From: Lasioglossum baleicum
Lineage: Eukaryota; Arthropoda; Insecta; Hymenoptera; Halictidae
Length of the DNA: 64,000 nt
Direction of reading: 5' to 3'
NCBI RefSeq assembly: GCF_051020765.1
Contig: NC_134939.1
Span: forward strand, 2,940,901-3,004,900
Shown here: positions 35,017 to 48,105 of the stretch, in pieces
Layout: each line of letters starts with the position of its first letter
How positions within the stretch are numbered: position 1 is the first letter of the stretch
Position numbers and translations under genes: made by a program
Notes under the pieces: model-generated
The model's database searches: none
What the model was told of the DNA's origin: nothing
What the model saw: only the letters and a program-made list of their open reading frames with translations

Positions 35017-37814
35017 AATGAAAGAAGGATACAGTAAGAATATTCTAAAGAATTTACAAAATAAACAGAAGAACGATGTATAAAAGAAAACAATTTGGCA
35101 GCCGCATAAAATTCGCTTGTTGTAAACCAAATTTCCCGGTCACGAAACACGCATAAACGAAGCCACATATAAATCAGTGTTCCATTATTTCAGCGTGAAG
35201 GAATACGGTAACAAGCTTGATTTTTGGGAGCATCTCGTTACCATGCAGGAACGCGACAGTGTCGGGAGAGGGTTCGCTCCACAACCGAATTACGCAATTA
35301 TTATACTTGCATGAGGAGCCCGTGTCCTGAATGGAAAGTCACGCGAGGGACTCAAACAAAGATTCATAGAGCGGGCCGAGAGAGTTTCGCGTAACGAATC
35401 GTCGCGCACGGTTCCGTTCATCTCTGTCAGACGGCAAACTCGCGTCTCCATAGTTATTCCGAGAGAACAGGGGATGCTCGAGCGCGTCCCCGGCTCGGAA
35501 TTACCGGATATCGTTGATCGCGATTTTCCATTGAAAACGATCGTCGATAACTGCCGCAAACCGGCGCCGATTCAGCCGCAAACGCGATAGAAAACATTTT
35601 CTGCCCGGAGTTAATATCCGCTTGACAATATCATAACTTTTCGGAAAGCGAACCGGACGACGTGGAAATTTTCTGAGGATTCAGAAGGGCCAGAAGAGAA
35701 AAGATTTTTATCTGAATTTTAAAATTACCACTTCGGTTCTCTTCTCGATTTTAAAATAAAACAAGAGACTTTGGAAAAAACGAGTTCGGGGGTATGAAAG
35801 TAGAAAGTTCACCCTTTAAAATAAGCGCGGGTAGAACATTGTAAGATTTCTTTGCACGAAGTTACAGTGGTTGGAAGATGTACAATCGTTCGGTTAAAAT
35901 TCAGTGTTCCCATTTGAAGTAAATAATTCGGAAGCTCTCCTCTCTATCTCTCTCTGTTGTTTGCGGCAATACAGGAACGATAGTGAAAATGCTACTGCAG
36001 TATTCAATGTCCCGTGCAAACCAAATCTCCGCGACTACACCATAAACGAACCGTACACTCGCACGAATATCATTTCCACGCGAGGCCGAATCTATTAGAA
36101 TTAATTAATAAGTTATTTAAACGGCAATAGGGCCGCTCTGCCGAACCAATTAACTGCTGCTCGCGGGGTAATTAGTGAGCGGCAGTCAGCGATTCCAGGG
36201 GATATTAAAGCCCCGGTGAAAAATTAATTTTTTGTATCGCTACCAGTGCCGATACGCGATCGTTTTTATACTTCAAGTTATATACTTCGTTCATGGTCGG
36301 GCCGAAACTCCGGCTATATTTAATTTACAGATATTCCCGAGAGAAAATGGATATGATGCTTATCTGTTTTCTATCCTCCTTATATCGGCTTTAATAGGAT
36401 TTTAAATTCAGATCTTTTACGTTACATTTTTTTTGAGAATCGAAATTACGAAATGCGTGAAGAATACATATATGTACATATTTAGATATGGTCCGATCGC
36501 GTGTTTAATTAATTCGGTTTCTTTGTAGTTATGGGAGTGTGTGTACAATACTATTAGAGAACGCGCATTAATTCAGATCGTTGCCGATAAGCTGCAGAAT
36601 GACAGGAATAATGTACACGATTTATGGTTATGCTGGTTTTTTAATGTCATAATGCAAATGTTTATGGTCGGTTCAGAACAGATCAGCATAAATAGGAATC
36701 GGTTTGTTGAAATTAAATCATGTACTTTATTGGGTTTTATATTCATAAATCTCGACACAATTCGTTCAGAACAAAATTCATTTTTGCGGATCAAAACGTG
36801 GCTCTTCCGAAAATCGAACTAATGCCTAGATAACAACCTATACAGATCAAAGAGAATCGTTCTCGCGACCCCACGAACTAACAAATCCACGCAAGACCTC
36901 TCGACTCACTGAATCTCCGAGCTTCAAAGGAGAACAGCGAAGATCCACGAAAGCCATCGCGATTCCGAGGACTCTGCGGAAAACCATCGCCCCGTTTAAA
37001 CAAAAAATCCTCTAGCATAGGCTTATCGGGAGGTTTCTTGCGAGGATCGAGTCCCCGGAGCTTATCCGAATCTCCTCTCTCGCGGAAGGGAACGGCTCTC
37101 GCAAACCGTCTTCGCCTCGAGCAGTCTTCGAGGAGGAGAGAGAGATCCCGGGTTGGCGCGGGTTGTTGCGTTTAATTTCTGGAAAATTCTTGCTGGCGTT
37201 AATTTAACCGTATCTGCGGGGGTAACGTACCGCGAGACCCCTTTCAGATTATTACATCGTAACCGGGGCTGCTCAGGTCGAACGGCGGAACGACAATCGC
37301 GGTTTCAAACAAGGACTCTCTCTCTCTCTCTCTCTCTCTCGCTCTTTCTCTTGCTAGCTCGTTCTCTTCAGCCAGCTAGGAGAAGTGGCTCTCGCACTAG
37401 CTTCGCGCATCCAACTCGCATTCGTAAGATACCGGTGCTATCGTGGCTCCACCATATACCCTCCTACGTCCTCCATTGGATATCAGCGTATTTACAAGCA
37501 CATGCACGCACACCTACAGTCCCCGTCCCGTAGCTCGGTTAAGTATATCTCACGAGTGCAGCGACATCTAATTTGGCCGTGAAACTTGCGTTTTCAGCTG
37601 AAATTATGCCACCGGCTCTGATAACGCGAGACCCGAACTGCATTTCTCACTGCCGCGGTGTATGCCGAAAAAGCAGACGCGATAGAATATGTCATCGACA
37701 CCAGCGAGTTTATGAATGGGTCTAGCAGGATAAGCATGATCAATTTTGATTGATATCGTGCGCAAAACAATGCTTGACCCTTGAATTCGAAAGAATTAAT
37801 TTCCACGCGTAATA
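35017..37814. other. Unique DNA, no gene seen
   Basis: CT microsatellite at 37316-37340. Near 37718-37775 a short stretch resembles the left end of the 6234/26999 repeat. Remaining frames are short and unrecognised. Confidence 0.5.
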
Positions 37815-38725
37815 CATTCCGTCAAGAAAGTACCAGGAATCGATCATTTAAAAAGCCCGCTTGATGGGTTTGCTGAAAGTCTTTTTGTCGCTAAGTTGGC
37901 ACAACTGTCCTCTATACTCACGCGGAGTTTCAGCGTCACTTGTTTCAGTTTGTCTACAATGCGCCATTTTGTCAGTTCATCTCAAGTGTGTTTTGCGGTT
38001 TTTGCGAATTTTCTGCAAAAACTGAATCGCGTTAAGGTCGCTGAAGACATGTTAGAACGAGTCAATTCCAACCGCACATTCATAAAACGCATCTTAACTG
38101 GTGATGAGACATGGGTTTACGAGTTTCACATGCAAATCAGTTAACAAGCTTCGGAATGGCGCCTTCCAATTGAGCCGAAACCGAAAAAAGCACGTCAAAG
38201 TTGATCAAAAGTGAAGGTGATGTCGACAGTTTTTTTCGAATACCGCGGTGTTGTTACTCGGAATTTTTGTCACAAGGTGAGACGGTAAATAAAGAATATT
38301 ATCTGAACGTTATGCGGCGTTTGAGAGAGCAAATTCGTCGAGAAAGACCAGATTTGTGGAAAGAAAACTCATGGATTTTGCACCACGATAACGCACCATC
38401 TCACAAGGCTATCATTGTGAACGAATTTCTGGCCAAAAACTCAACAAATCTTATCGAGCAGCCACCGTATTCCCCTGATACGGCTCCGGCCGACTTTTTT
38501 TCTTTTTCCATAACTCAAATTACCACTTCGAGGCACCCGTTTTCAGTCGATAGATGACATAAAAGAGAATCCGCGGCGAGTACTGAAGTTGATTCCAAAA
38601 AATGTGTTGATGATTGGGTTATTCGGACGAAAGGGGCCTACTTCGAAGGCGATACAATCAATTTGGATGAATAATACATATTTTGTGTTTCATTGATCAA
38701 TTCCCGGTACTTTTTTGACAGAATG
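37815..38725 (+). mobile_element. Internally deleted mariner, 911 bp
   Basis: The left end CATTCCGTCAAGAAAGTACC and right end, inverted, CATTCTGTCAAAAAAGTACC are flanked by TA (37813-37814, 38726-38727). It is a different mariner lineage from the 33750 copy, judged by its ends and protein. The N-terminal DNA-binding region has been deleted and the catalytic half remains with frameshifts. Confidence 0.88.
37896..38671 (+). pseudogene. Mariner transposase catalytic half, broken
   Basis: After unrelated or 5' non-coding sequence the frame joins VKVAEDMLERVNSNRTFIKR, then ILTGDETWVYEFHMQIS (first Asp) and a stop near 38142. The next part is frameshifted and resumes in 38201-38557 with EYYLNVMRRLREQIRRERPD, ILHHDNAPSHKAIIVNEFLA (second Asp) and YSPDTAPADFF (third Asp, 34 residues later). 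A further frameshift follows DFF; a C-terminal part can be traced to about 38671. The helix-turn-helix domains are missing. Not functional. Confidence 0.85.
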
Positions 38726-40668
38726 TATAACGCTTGAAAGCTCGACGAAGCTGCAGAGCTTTGACCAGCATTTTCAACCACGGAGCACAGTCGAGTCGAC
38801 TAGAAAAGGCCCGGCGAAAGAAGGAAGAAAGAATCAAGAGAAACAGAGCAGAAAGAAGGGAGGGAAAGCTCGGATCGAGGAATAACGAGGCTGGGGGATC
38901 ACCCGGAAAGGAGGAGCGAGGGGGTTAAAAAAGGAAACGCGACATTTTTACCGCGCCAATATATAAAATGGGTTACGATCAATTGAACTCGGCGATATTG
39001 AGAGGTACCGGGCGTAGGAATGCGGTATATATCGGTGGTACAAGGCGTACGGAGGGGAACCCGATGCTCGTCGAACCTTAAAATACGTCCTTATCATATT
39101 GGCCTGGGTGCTGCGATGTCTAGGTCGAGTCCTGGAAAGGGAAGGGGGACTTGTACCCGAACCTACCCGACCAATCCGCGTTCGTTTCTTCCACGGTCGA
39201 CGCGTTTTCGCGAACAATTCGCGGGAACGAGACAAAAGAATGCAATTCGAACGGGCGCGCCGCGCCGCGCCGCTGCTGTTCCAGGTTTTCGCGTTCACTC
39301 AGCCGACCCGGACCACCCCCTAACCATCCTCTATCCACCCTTGGAACCGTCGCAGCACCAGCATCGCCGGTTTCGCGAAAACGCGCGATGCCAAGAACCC
39401 GCGGGTTGTGCTCCTGAAATATTTCCAGACAGGTCCCGCGCCGTCTGAACAAACTCCTGCAGACAAAGGGGGTGGTTTAAGGGTGGGAGGGGTGCAACGG
39501 GTGGAGGATGAAGGGAACTCTAACAAATTGTCATTTGCAGAGCGCAATACTCGTTCCGTCCGCGCAATAATCCAGTGAGCTGCAACGCCAGCGACGATGC
39601 AAATCCTCGCGAGAGGAAACCGAGGGGAAGTCGCGATGGTGCGGTTATGCAAAAGGCTATTTTTCATAGGTGACGGACGCGCGATTACAGCCGATCGATT
39701 GTTGGACTTCGTACGTTCTTTAGATACGCACAGCGGTTTGTAGATCTTTTCGAATTGTTCACCGAGGAATCTAATAAATGTGATTATTGTACGAAGCATT
39801 TGGCTAATTACGGACAGAATCGGCATCTTTGACGGAGTTGCGGGACGGTCGTGTTCTCCTAAATGCGAGATTACGTTGCCACCCATGCTCCCGAGTTTCA
39901 AGGCATGTTTTAAAGCAGACTCGTTTGATGTGTCCACCGAGCAACGTGTGCGACGTCTTAACGTCTCCGGTGAACTGCCGGATGCGGTCACCGCCATTTT
40001 GCCACGATTGAGAGTCGCAAACGACGCATAATTAGGCTTGTTGCGCGCGGTGATTTGAACTGTTGATAATTAGCGACCGCAGGGGAATGGTATTTTCTTG
40101 GTCCCGCTGTTTGATGCCGGTGTAATGGTGTATGGCTTTCACCCTTTGCACACTCCACGGTATTAGAGTTATTCAATTTGTTCACTGGTCGATGAATTCT
40201 CGGGGTGAACGGTGCGGCATTTTAGTTAATTGCATTTCGGTAACTTCTGAAATTATTTTTTAAAGACGTAGTGCGTAAAATTGTGTTTGAGAGCAGAAAC
40301 AGCAAACAATTTTCTGAAGATTTTTAGCAAGATATAACAAATCATCGGAAAAAGTGGATCGAGTCGTCTCGAGGTTGGGACTAAGTGGCCCAGCGAAATG
40401 ACTGTGGCTCTAACAAGCCCGTCGACGGAATCCATAAAAATTTGCGGCGAATAAAACAAGAATTCCATCACTCACTATCGGATTAAATACGTAGGGTCGG
40501 CTCCGTAAATTCGATCGTGGCCCCATTACTCCAGGCCACAAAAGAGTCTTATCGATACCATTATTCGTTCTATACTCTCGTTTCGTTGATATCCTGTTCA
40601 AAGCATCGTGCTCCGGCCGCTCTAAAAAGTTCCCGGAGCCAGGAGTGCATTCCATTAATCGGGCCTGG
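38726..40668. other. Unique DNA, no gene seen
   Basis: A GC-rich segment (39000-39500) gives many mutually overlapping frames on both strands, including a 225-codon minus frame at 39320-39997 without recognisable domains. Judged to be chance. Confidence 0.5.
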
Positions 40669-41160
40669 CCGAGTAAGATGGTCAAAACTGTACTTAGAGG
40701 TTTTCCAATGACTATCGCACCATTCGAAACCTGACCAAGAAAACCCCTCCGAATAAAATTTCCGCGCATTTTCCGGTCTCCGATGCGTTCTAAAATTCTG
40801 AAAAAAGTGACATATTTTGGATCCTAATTTAGAGAATTTTTCAGATTTTTAGTTGCAGGAGATCATTGTGACAACCAATAAAAACCGAATTCTTTTTACG
40901 TTTCTGCTGTGAGGAGAAAAGTTACGCTTGTTGGTTTTTCATTTTCTACGAGCACAGTTTGCAACAAAAAAATCTGAAAAAATTCTGTAAAATGCGCTGT
41001 GGTATCCAAAATATGTTACATTTTCTTCAGAATTTTAGAACGCATCGGAGACCGGAAAATACGCGGAAATTTTACTCGGAGGGGTTTTTCTTGGTCAGCT
41101 TTCGAACGGTTCGATGGCCATTGGAAAACCTCTAAGGACAGTTTTGACCATCCTAATCGG
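40669..41160. repeat. 492-bp foldback element
   Basis: The whole segment is an inverted repeat. The left arm starts CCGAGTAAGATGGTCAAAAC and the right arm, inverted, CCGATTAGGATGGTCAAAAC; arms of roughly 200 bp each match with modest divergence around a central 70-80 nt. No open frame or clear target duplication. Confidence 0.87.
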
Positions 41161-41802
41161 CTAGTCTACATATAGAACGAAGAACAGGGGAGGCAGAAGA
41201 AGGGACAAAGAGGGGGGAGTTTAAATAAAAAGATCTCGACAGATACCTTTTCTTTGAGATCATTGAAGCATCGCTTCGTCTAAGAACGGAATCCACCGTG
41301 AAAACGCGATTGCGGATGGGCGGGTATGGGATGATTGCAGCGAAAGGAATCCAATAAACGCACTCTCCGTCTCGTTGCTGCAACCCTGAGCTAATTACAA
41401 GAGAACAGAGTGCACGGAACACGGAGGGGCTGAAGGATTGATCGGATTTTGTCGAAGTGCAACGATCAGTGGAGCTTTCCAGTTGCCTCAGCCGGCAGAT
41501 GCCAATCCAGCTTCGACGCTGATGCTCATTGTTGCTTCCTGCTCTACTCTAACCTTCATACTATGGCCAATGAAGCTTCCACCTTGGTCTGGACGTGCAT
41601 CTCGGACCGATCGCGGTCGGAATTCCCCGTGATTCCAACGAATTTTACTCCGGAACACCCGAGGGAACTCCCGCTCCTATTGCTCCACTGGAATCATCTT
41701 TGACGAAAGATCGTTCTGCGCTATCCCCTTTAAATCTATTTGCTAATTGTTTATTTGCCATCGTTGCGGCTGAGATTTCAGTGAATTTCGTGGTAAGATG
41801 GA
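41161..41802. other. Unique DNA, no gene seen
   Basis: Short overlapping frames at 41150-41800 without recognisable domain. Confidence 0.5.
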
Positions 41803-42613
41803 GTGGGGTAAGTGCGTCAATGGGGCAAGTGCGTTACTTGGTTATTTTTATTATAATATGAACAAAATTTCTCTAACTTGTATTTATTAATGTAGTATAA
41901 GTTAGTATGAACTATTCGACATAGATGTCTCCCAAGAATAAAGGTGTTTTGCTCGCTTAAATTAACCAATGCCAAACAGTCCCGTACGAGGTAGACGTAC
42001 AACTTTGAGGTTATCCTGAACGTGCAATAGTTCTTAAGTTATTGACACATTACCGACCAGTGATTATTGCATAATTTTGAAAAATCTACAGTACATGTGG
42101 CTAAACACTTTTTAATGGAATCTTCAATAGCAACAGCAATTTTCATTGTGAACTAACAAGTCACCCTCAACAACGTCATCTAATAGTTTCATTTAAAATT
42201 GCAATGTGAAAGAAAATTTCTATGCTTTCTTTTGGTACAGCACAATTATTGAAAATCCTATTTATTAATAGGCTTCCGGTAGGTAAAGTGTTAATATATT
42301 TTGTGTTGTTAGTTTAGGTAAGTACAACAAATATTTATGTAGGTTTACATTAAATAAGCCGTTTTTATTGTATTTTTTAAAATTTCTTGAGCTGAACACT
42401 AAGATGCTCTTGCCCCGTAAATATTACTACACGGGGCAAGTGCGTACTATCACGTTGGGGTAAGTGCGTAAATAGGCAGTTCATGTTCACTATGTCAGTC
42501 TATTTTTTACACTATAATTCTTAATGAAGGGTAAGTAGATAATTTGTTTCTTTTTCCTTTTTTTAACCATAACATGGTTCGCAACTACGTAAGAAAAAAC
42601 TGAAACTTCGGTT

Positions 42614-42954
42614 TATATCACTGTATCCGCTTTCATATTTCAGCATAAAAGTCCATGTTTGTTTAAAAATGGATAACTATAAAACTGAACAATATAATTT
42701 AATGCAATAAGAAGCATTTTATAGCAGGCTTGTTAATCATTCTTTTCTTGCCCCGCAGCACTTGAAACAAGGTTTGAAAGCATTTTTAAACTTTGTTTCA
42801 ATATCAGTGTATCCCCTTTCATATTTCAGCTAAAAAGTACATGTTTGTTTAAAAATGGATAACTATAAAACTGAACAATGTAATTTAATGCAATAAGAAG
42901 CATTTTATAGCAGGCTTGTTAATCATTCTTTTCTTGCCCCGTAGCACTTGAAAC
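42614..42954. repeat. Direct duplication of about 155 bp
   Basis: 42614-42768 and 42801-42954 are nearly identical, offset by about 187 bp, and each ends with CTTGCCCCG and GCACTTGAAAC. Confidence 0.88.
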
Positions 42955-43034
42955 CTGCCCCGTTTTCGGGGCAAGTGCGTAGTAGTTAACACTTTGTACA
43001 ATACTACATAATACTAATTCGTCAGTAATAACTA

Positions 43035-43224
43035 GACAGCGGATCTTTATAAAAATATTGTACCTGAATTGCAACAAACTGAAGCGAAGTGGAAGTTTAT
43101 TTTCTTTCTTAATATGTTTAGTGGATTGAAAATAATGTAATAGTGTATTGAAATTTTTCTAATGGTTTTACGTTTTTAAATTACACCTACTCATTTTCGT
43201 AATAAATGCATAGAATCCGCTGTC
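43035..43224. mobile_element. GACTGCGG MITE, copy D
   Basis: Starts GACAGCGGATCTTTAT and ends AATGCATAGAATCCGCTGTC with TA on both sides; 190 bp, more diverged in the middle than copies B and C. It is nested in the GGGGYAAGTGCG element. Confidence 0.82.
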
Positions 43225-43339
43225 TAGTAATAACTGTGGCAAGAGTTTGATACCAAGAGCGTTAAGTTTTTACATACCAGACTGAAAATACATCAGTTTA
43301 AAGTCTAACTTTGCAAAAACTAGTGCGCACTTACCCCAC

Positions 43340-44079
43340 ATTCCCCCTTATAACAAATCGCAACAAGAAACTTGTACTCGTGTCATTTTACAAACGAATA
43401 TAACCGCAATTCCATCGCCCATGTAATTTCGAAGTAAAATAAAGCGTAATCGAGAAATATGAAAAACTAGCTTTTACGAGCAGAATCGCTAATCGATATG
43501 GAGCTTGTCAGATTCTGTTTGCGATTTGTGCCGTGTTTACATGAACAGGATTGTATACTTCGTTCCGCATTGTCGTCTATTCACTGTACAGTTCCAATTA
43601 TCCGATAATCGATTATCAGAGGGAACTTTCCTATCATATGTACTTGCGTCCTTGATAACGCGAATTTTCGATTGTGCCCAAATTGTTGAAAAGGTAGAAA
43701 ATTTTTCGATAAAACATCGTACCGTCGCGTCGCCCGTCGTCGTCGAGCGCAAACTTTCCTCTCTAATTAACAATCCCAGACCAGGGTACGACAGCCACCG
43801 CTATATTTGCAGTTATCGCTGATTCAACAAACTAATTTCAGACTCATCAAACTAGTTTTGCAGCTTGTCACATTATTCCACCATTGTCTCGTATAGCCGG
43901 AAATTATTATTTGCGCTGCGATTGCAGGACAAATCTTAGTCAATTTAAAATGAAATTTCACCTGAAATTTTATCGGATGGTTATATCTGAGATTTAATCT
44001 TCGGTTTAATTGGGTTCGTTTAATTTGGAATGCGGAGGTCGCGAAAAGCGGACTCCCTTAATGATCTGATACCGATCTT
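43340..44079. other. Unique DNA, no gene seen
   Basis: Two opposed short frames near 43505-43822 overlap each other; neither is recognisable. Confidence 0.5.
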
Positions 44080-45904
44080 TAACCCTTGCGTCGGAGAGTA
44101 CAATTCTCGAGGATGTTAAAAAATTCAACTATGATTTTTGCGAAGCAATTTAACATTTTACAAGAACATCAAACTTATTTGGTGAGAAGCAACATTTTCT
44201 GCGATGATCAAAAATTCGTAGTTTCAAGATGTAAATTTTAGTAACTGACTGGAAACAAATACCCGGGCGCCCACAGTGACGCGAATTAATATTCGGACGC
44301 TCTAAAAAAAAAGATAACTTTTTTAATATCGTACAATACGATCTGAACTTTTTTGGGAAGCTGGAGCAATTAGTGTACTACAGGATGTGAAACGAAATTT
44401 TTTCGAAAAATGCAATAGATCGGAATTGTAGAAAAAATGATAAAAGTTGCAGATCACAACTTTTTTTATGTGGGTCTATACTGAAAATTTTAAAACTACG
44501 TTTTGTAGATCTGTGTCAATTGAACATATTCGGTAAATTTCATAAAAATTGGTCGACGTTGCAATGAGCTACAAACGTTTAGAGATGGTAAAAATTACGG
44601 ATTTCTACGATTTTCGGCCTCTAACTGCAATAAATCTAAGGATTCTTACAATTTTCAATGCCTGTCGTTTTTTCCCGCATCAACTGATTTCGACAAAACT
44701 TTCACAGTGCATGTCAAACCTATTTTTGTGCGGTCTTTTTTTATGCGATTTGTTTTGTGCGATTTGTTTTTGTGCAATTTTTTTATACGGTATATGAATG
44801 TCAGATCAGATCATTATCAAAAAAGTGTTTCTACAAAAGTTGTTTGGTATGACGGGCTATATAACGTGGTATTAATTGTCGTCTTGTAGGTGAAGTGGTA
44901 GAGGACATTCCAAGGTCACCTTGATTTTTTAAAATGGAATGTCCTATTTTTTATACTATAGATCGATAGAGTATCAAATTCTGAGTATAAAAGTATTGAC
45001 CTTCATGTGTCCTAAACCTAATAGTTAACGAGATATTATCCAAAGAAGAAAGAAGATTGTTTCGATAATATCTCGTTAACTATTAGGTTTAGGACATATG
45101 AAGGTTAACACTTTTATACTCAGAATTTGATACTCTATCGATCTATGGTATAAAAAGTAGAACATTCCATTTAAAAAAATCAAGGTGACCTTGGAATGTC
45201 CTCTACCACTTCACCTACAAGACAACAATTAATACTACCTAATGTAGTCCGTCATACCAAACATCTTTTGTAGGAACACTTTTTTAATAACGACAACGTC
45301 TTCCGAGATATCCTGCTGATCTCATTTCAGCAGGACACCCTTGAATTATGTACATTTTGAAATTTTCTCCACGTTTAAAATGAGAAATTAAAATTTTTTA
45401 AAATGTTTCCATGTGTAATTTAATTATTTATTTTGTTTGGAAAGCACTTTGGCGTTATTTCGTAAAGATTTGACATATTTTCTAAGTGAGACTTTTTTTA
45501 TGCGGTCCCTCTCCTCCGCATAAAAAAATTTTTCTTTAATATGTTGTGAAAAATTATTTGTTGTAGCTATTTATGAAGTTTGTGAATTTTTTTCTGCGGC
45601 CACTATCTACACGCAAAAACAGATTTGAGTGTAATTGACACAGATCTACAAAACGTACTTGTTGAATTTTCAATATAGGCCCGCATAAAGAAATTGTAAA
45701 ATACAACTTTTAGTATTTTTCCTACAATTCTGAACAATTGCATTTTTCGAAAAAATTTCTTTTCACATCCTGTAGCAAATTATTATAATTGCCTCAGCTT
45801 CCAAAACAGTTCAAATCGTATAGTACAATATTAAAAAAGTTACCGTCTTTTTTAGAGCGTCCGAATATTAATTCGGGTCACTGTACGTATCGACGCAAGG
45901 GTTA
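44080..45904. mobile_element. 1.8-kb foldback element
   Basis: 14-bp ends TAACCCTTGCGTCG (44080-44093) and their inverse (45891-45904) bound two long inverted arms. The inner arms (about 44817-45040 and 45064-45290) are almost identical around a 23-nt loop. The outer arms (about 44270-44530 and 45630-45880) match more loosely. The left arm carries about 165 bp absent from the right. No transposase. A degenerate relative of the outer arm lies at about 57690-58010. Confidence 0.85.
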
Positions 45905-48105
45905 GCTAGCCCAGGTTTAGGAAGAAAAAAATATGAAAAATTGCATTTGAAAGCTGGGGAGAGGGATTTATATGAATTTGGCTATTCGTCGACGAGAGCG
46001 TCCTGCAAAGTTTAGGAACCATTTTGGAAACAGGTATCCGGGCACCTAGATATTGACGCAGGAATTAATTAGCCCGCGGAAATGATGAAGGGAAAAATGC
46101 AAAAAATTACGTTCGCAATTCGGAACCCGTGGTTTTCGATAACAGACGAATTTTCCTTAGGCAAATATCCATTTCGCCGATGCGATAGAGCAAACGGACA
46201 GTGTTAACTGCAGCGGGGTCGCTTTTGAGAACGAGGAAGCGCTCGGCTGTGTCGTTTCGACGACGCGGAAGCTCGCTCATGCTGTTTCCGGGCATTCGAC
46301 ACGGATCGTATCGTTAAACTCGCGGCAGAAAACGAGGAAAAGAAGTCGGGGGTGGACGAGAGAGCGTGGGTTGGAGGGTCGATTGAAAAAGTTTCCCGCT
46401 CGATAAGTTCAACGGGCAACCGTTTTTAGCGGGGACTGGATCTCAATCACGATCGTTACGTGTCTCCGTTACGTACCCGCCACGCCGACTGTTTCGGTGT
46501 TTATTCCGCCGCTTGTACTCGAGCACACGATCCCACCGAAACCGTTTCTCGGAAGATTAACGAGTTAATTCGACGACACTACGGAAACAGAGCCGCTGAG
46601 AGCTGCCGGGGAAGAACCGGTGATTGATAGCGAGCCGATCATGCTCGCCCGGCGCTCGATATTGCGACGGAACCGGCGAAAAAATTCCCCTGGCCTCGGT
46701 TTTATTCTCTGCCTCGAGGCAAAATTAGCTGGTCTCGAAATCGAAGTCTATTTGCCGCGGAATTTATTTCTATTCCAGTGAGAGAGAGACTGTGCAAGCC
46801 AGCACGAATCTATTTATTTATTTAGTATTGCTTTCAACCGAGTGCGAGTGGTTTATTTAGCAAGTATAATATAATATATATCTATATGTAGAATACTTTA
46901 ATATTTCAACGTCAAGAAACCCTATTTCAACATTCCATATGCTTCGGTAAAAATATTCGATAAAATACCGATTTCTTTTTAAAGGGATTTTTGTGGAGTC
47001 ATGCCCTCAGGTAACATATGGGTCAGGTAATGTCAACATTACAACAGCGATTTTGATTCATTCATTTTATTTTTCCACCCCAGTCTACGAGCTCCCAGGC
47101 TCTTCGAAAATGAAGAGTGCGCCGAGTAGAATTTTTGTGAAATCACGGACCTGGATTTTCTGCGCACACCAGCTTCCCTCCCAACGGATGTAGATTTGTT
47201 TCCGGTCACCGCTTTTTACTCTCGATTGATGCAGATATTTAATTACAGAACTATGCGTAATTGAAAGCGATCGAGCATAGAAATAGAAATAGAATTCGAG
47301 AAATTCTACGATCGGCTGGCACGCTGTCGACATTTTGATTCGCGAAATAGCTTGACGTTGCATTGCTGCCGACACTGATATTTTCCGACAATGTCGATCG
47401 AGAGCTTTTGTTTCACTGGAATGTACCTCCTGTGCCAGAATTAAGGAAATTGGAATCAAATACATTAATTACAAATAAATGCGGTGACTTCCAGTTGCCC
47501 TTCGAATGCAAAGGGTTAAAATAGAGGAAACAACCGAGTTCGAACAACAGAAATTAATTCATGACACGTGTGCAATTGCATGTGCCCGATCCAATCCCAG
47601 AAGCAAAACAAGGCCCCGCTGTTTTAGTATGGTCCACCACGGAATTGTTCATTGTATTTCACGTTCGGTTGTACGCAGACGTAATACCCGACGCGATTTC
47701 CTGTCGACGAAGTTATTTCCTTTTCGGTAAATCAGAGTGGAACACGTCGGGAACGTCCGTCGCTGCAATATTATATATGTAATATAAAATCTTTCGAACG
47801 GCACACGCGGAATGCAACGCGGCATCGCGTGTACATGCAGAATTTATTGCAAGCGCGAGACGCATCGCGATGCGTAGCATCGCTCACACGCTTTCCCAGA
47901 ATCCGGAAGAAGGAGCTTAAATATTTTCGGAAGCACGAACCAATCCTCCGACGAACTCGATCATTACTGAGTTTGTTGAAAAGTCGAACGAATTTCGTAA
48001 TGCGAATTTATAGAACGAAAAACTTTCTAGAGCTTTTAACAAAGTTATCAGTTGTTTGCGAGCATTGTGAAATATACTTCTATTTCGTAAATTAGTTGTA
48101 CTGAA
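45905..48105. other. Mostly unique DNA
   Basis: 46027-46070 repeats part of the left-arm insertion of the foldback (GGAAACAGGTATCCGGGCACC against the copy near 44250). Otherwise only short unrecognised frames. Confidence 0.5.

Larger units (their letters stand above)
41803..43339. mobile_element. Unclassified TIR element with repeated GGGGYAAGTGCG motifs
   Basis: Ends are GTGGGGTAAGTGCG (41803-41816) and its exact inverse (43326-43339). The motif GGGGYAAGTGCGT recurs inside at about 41822, 42433, 42457 and 42968, and its core CTTGCCCCG appears on the other strand near 42409, 42747 and 42933. Two direct copies of about 155 bp occur at 42614-42768 and 42801-42954. A GACTGCGG MITE sits at 43035-43224. 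No open frame of note; superfamily unknown. Confidence 0.75.

Noticed and set aside
39320..39997. 225-codon minus frame
   Set aside because: Overlaps several long plus frames in GC-rich DNA and shows no motif.
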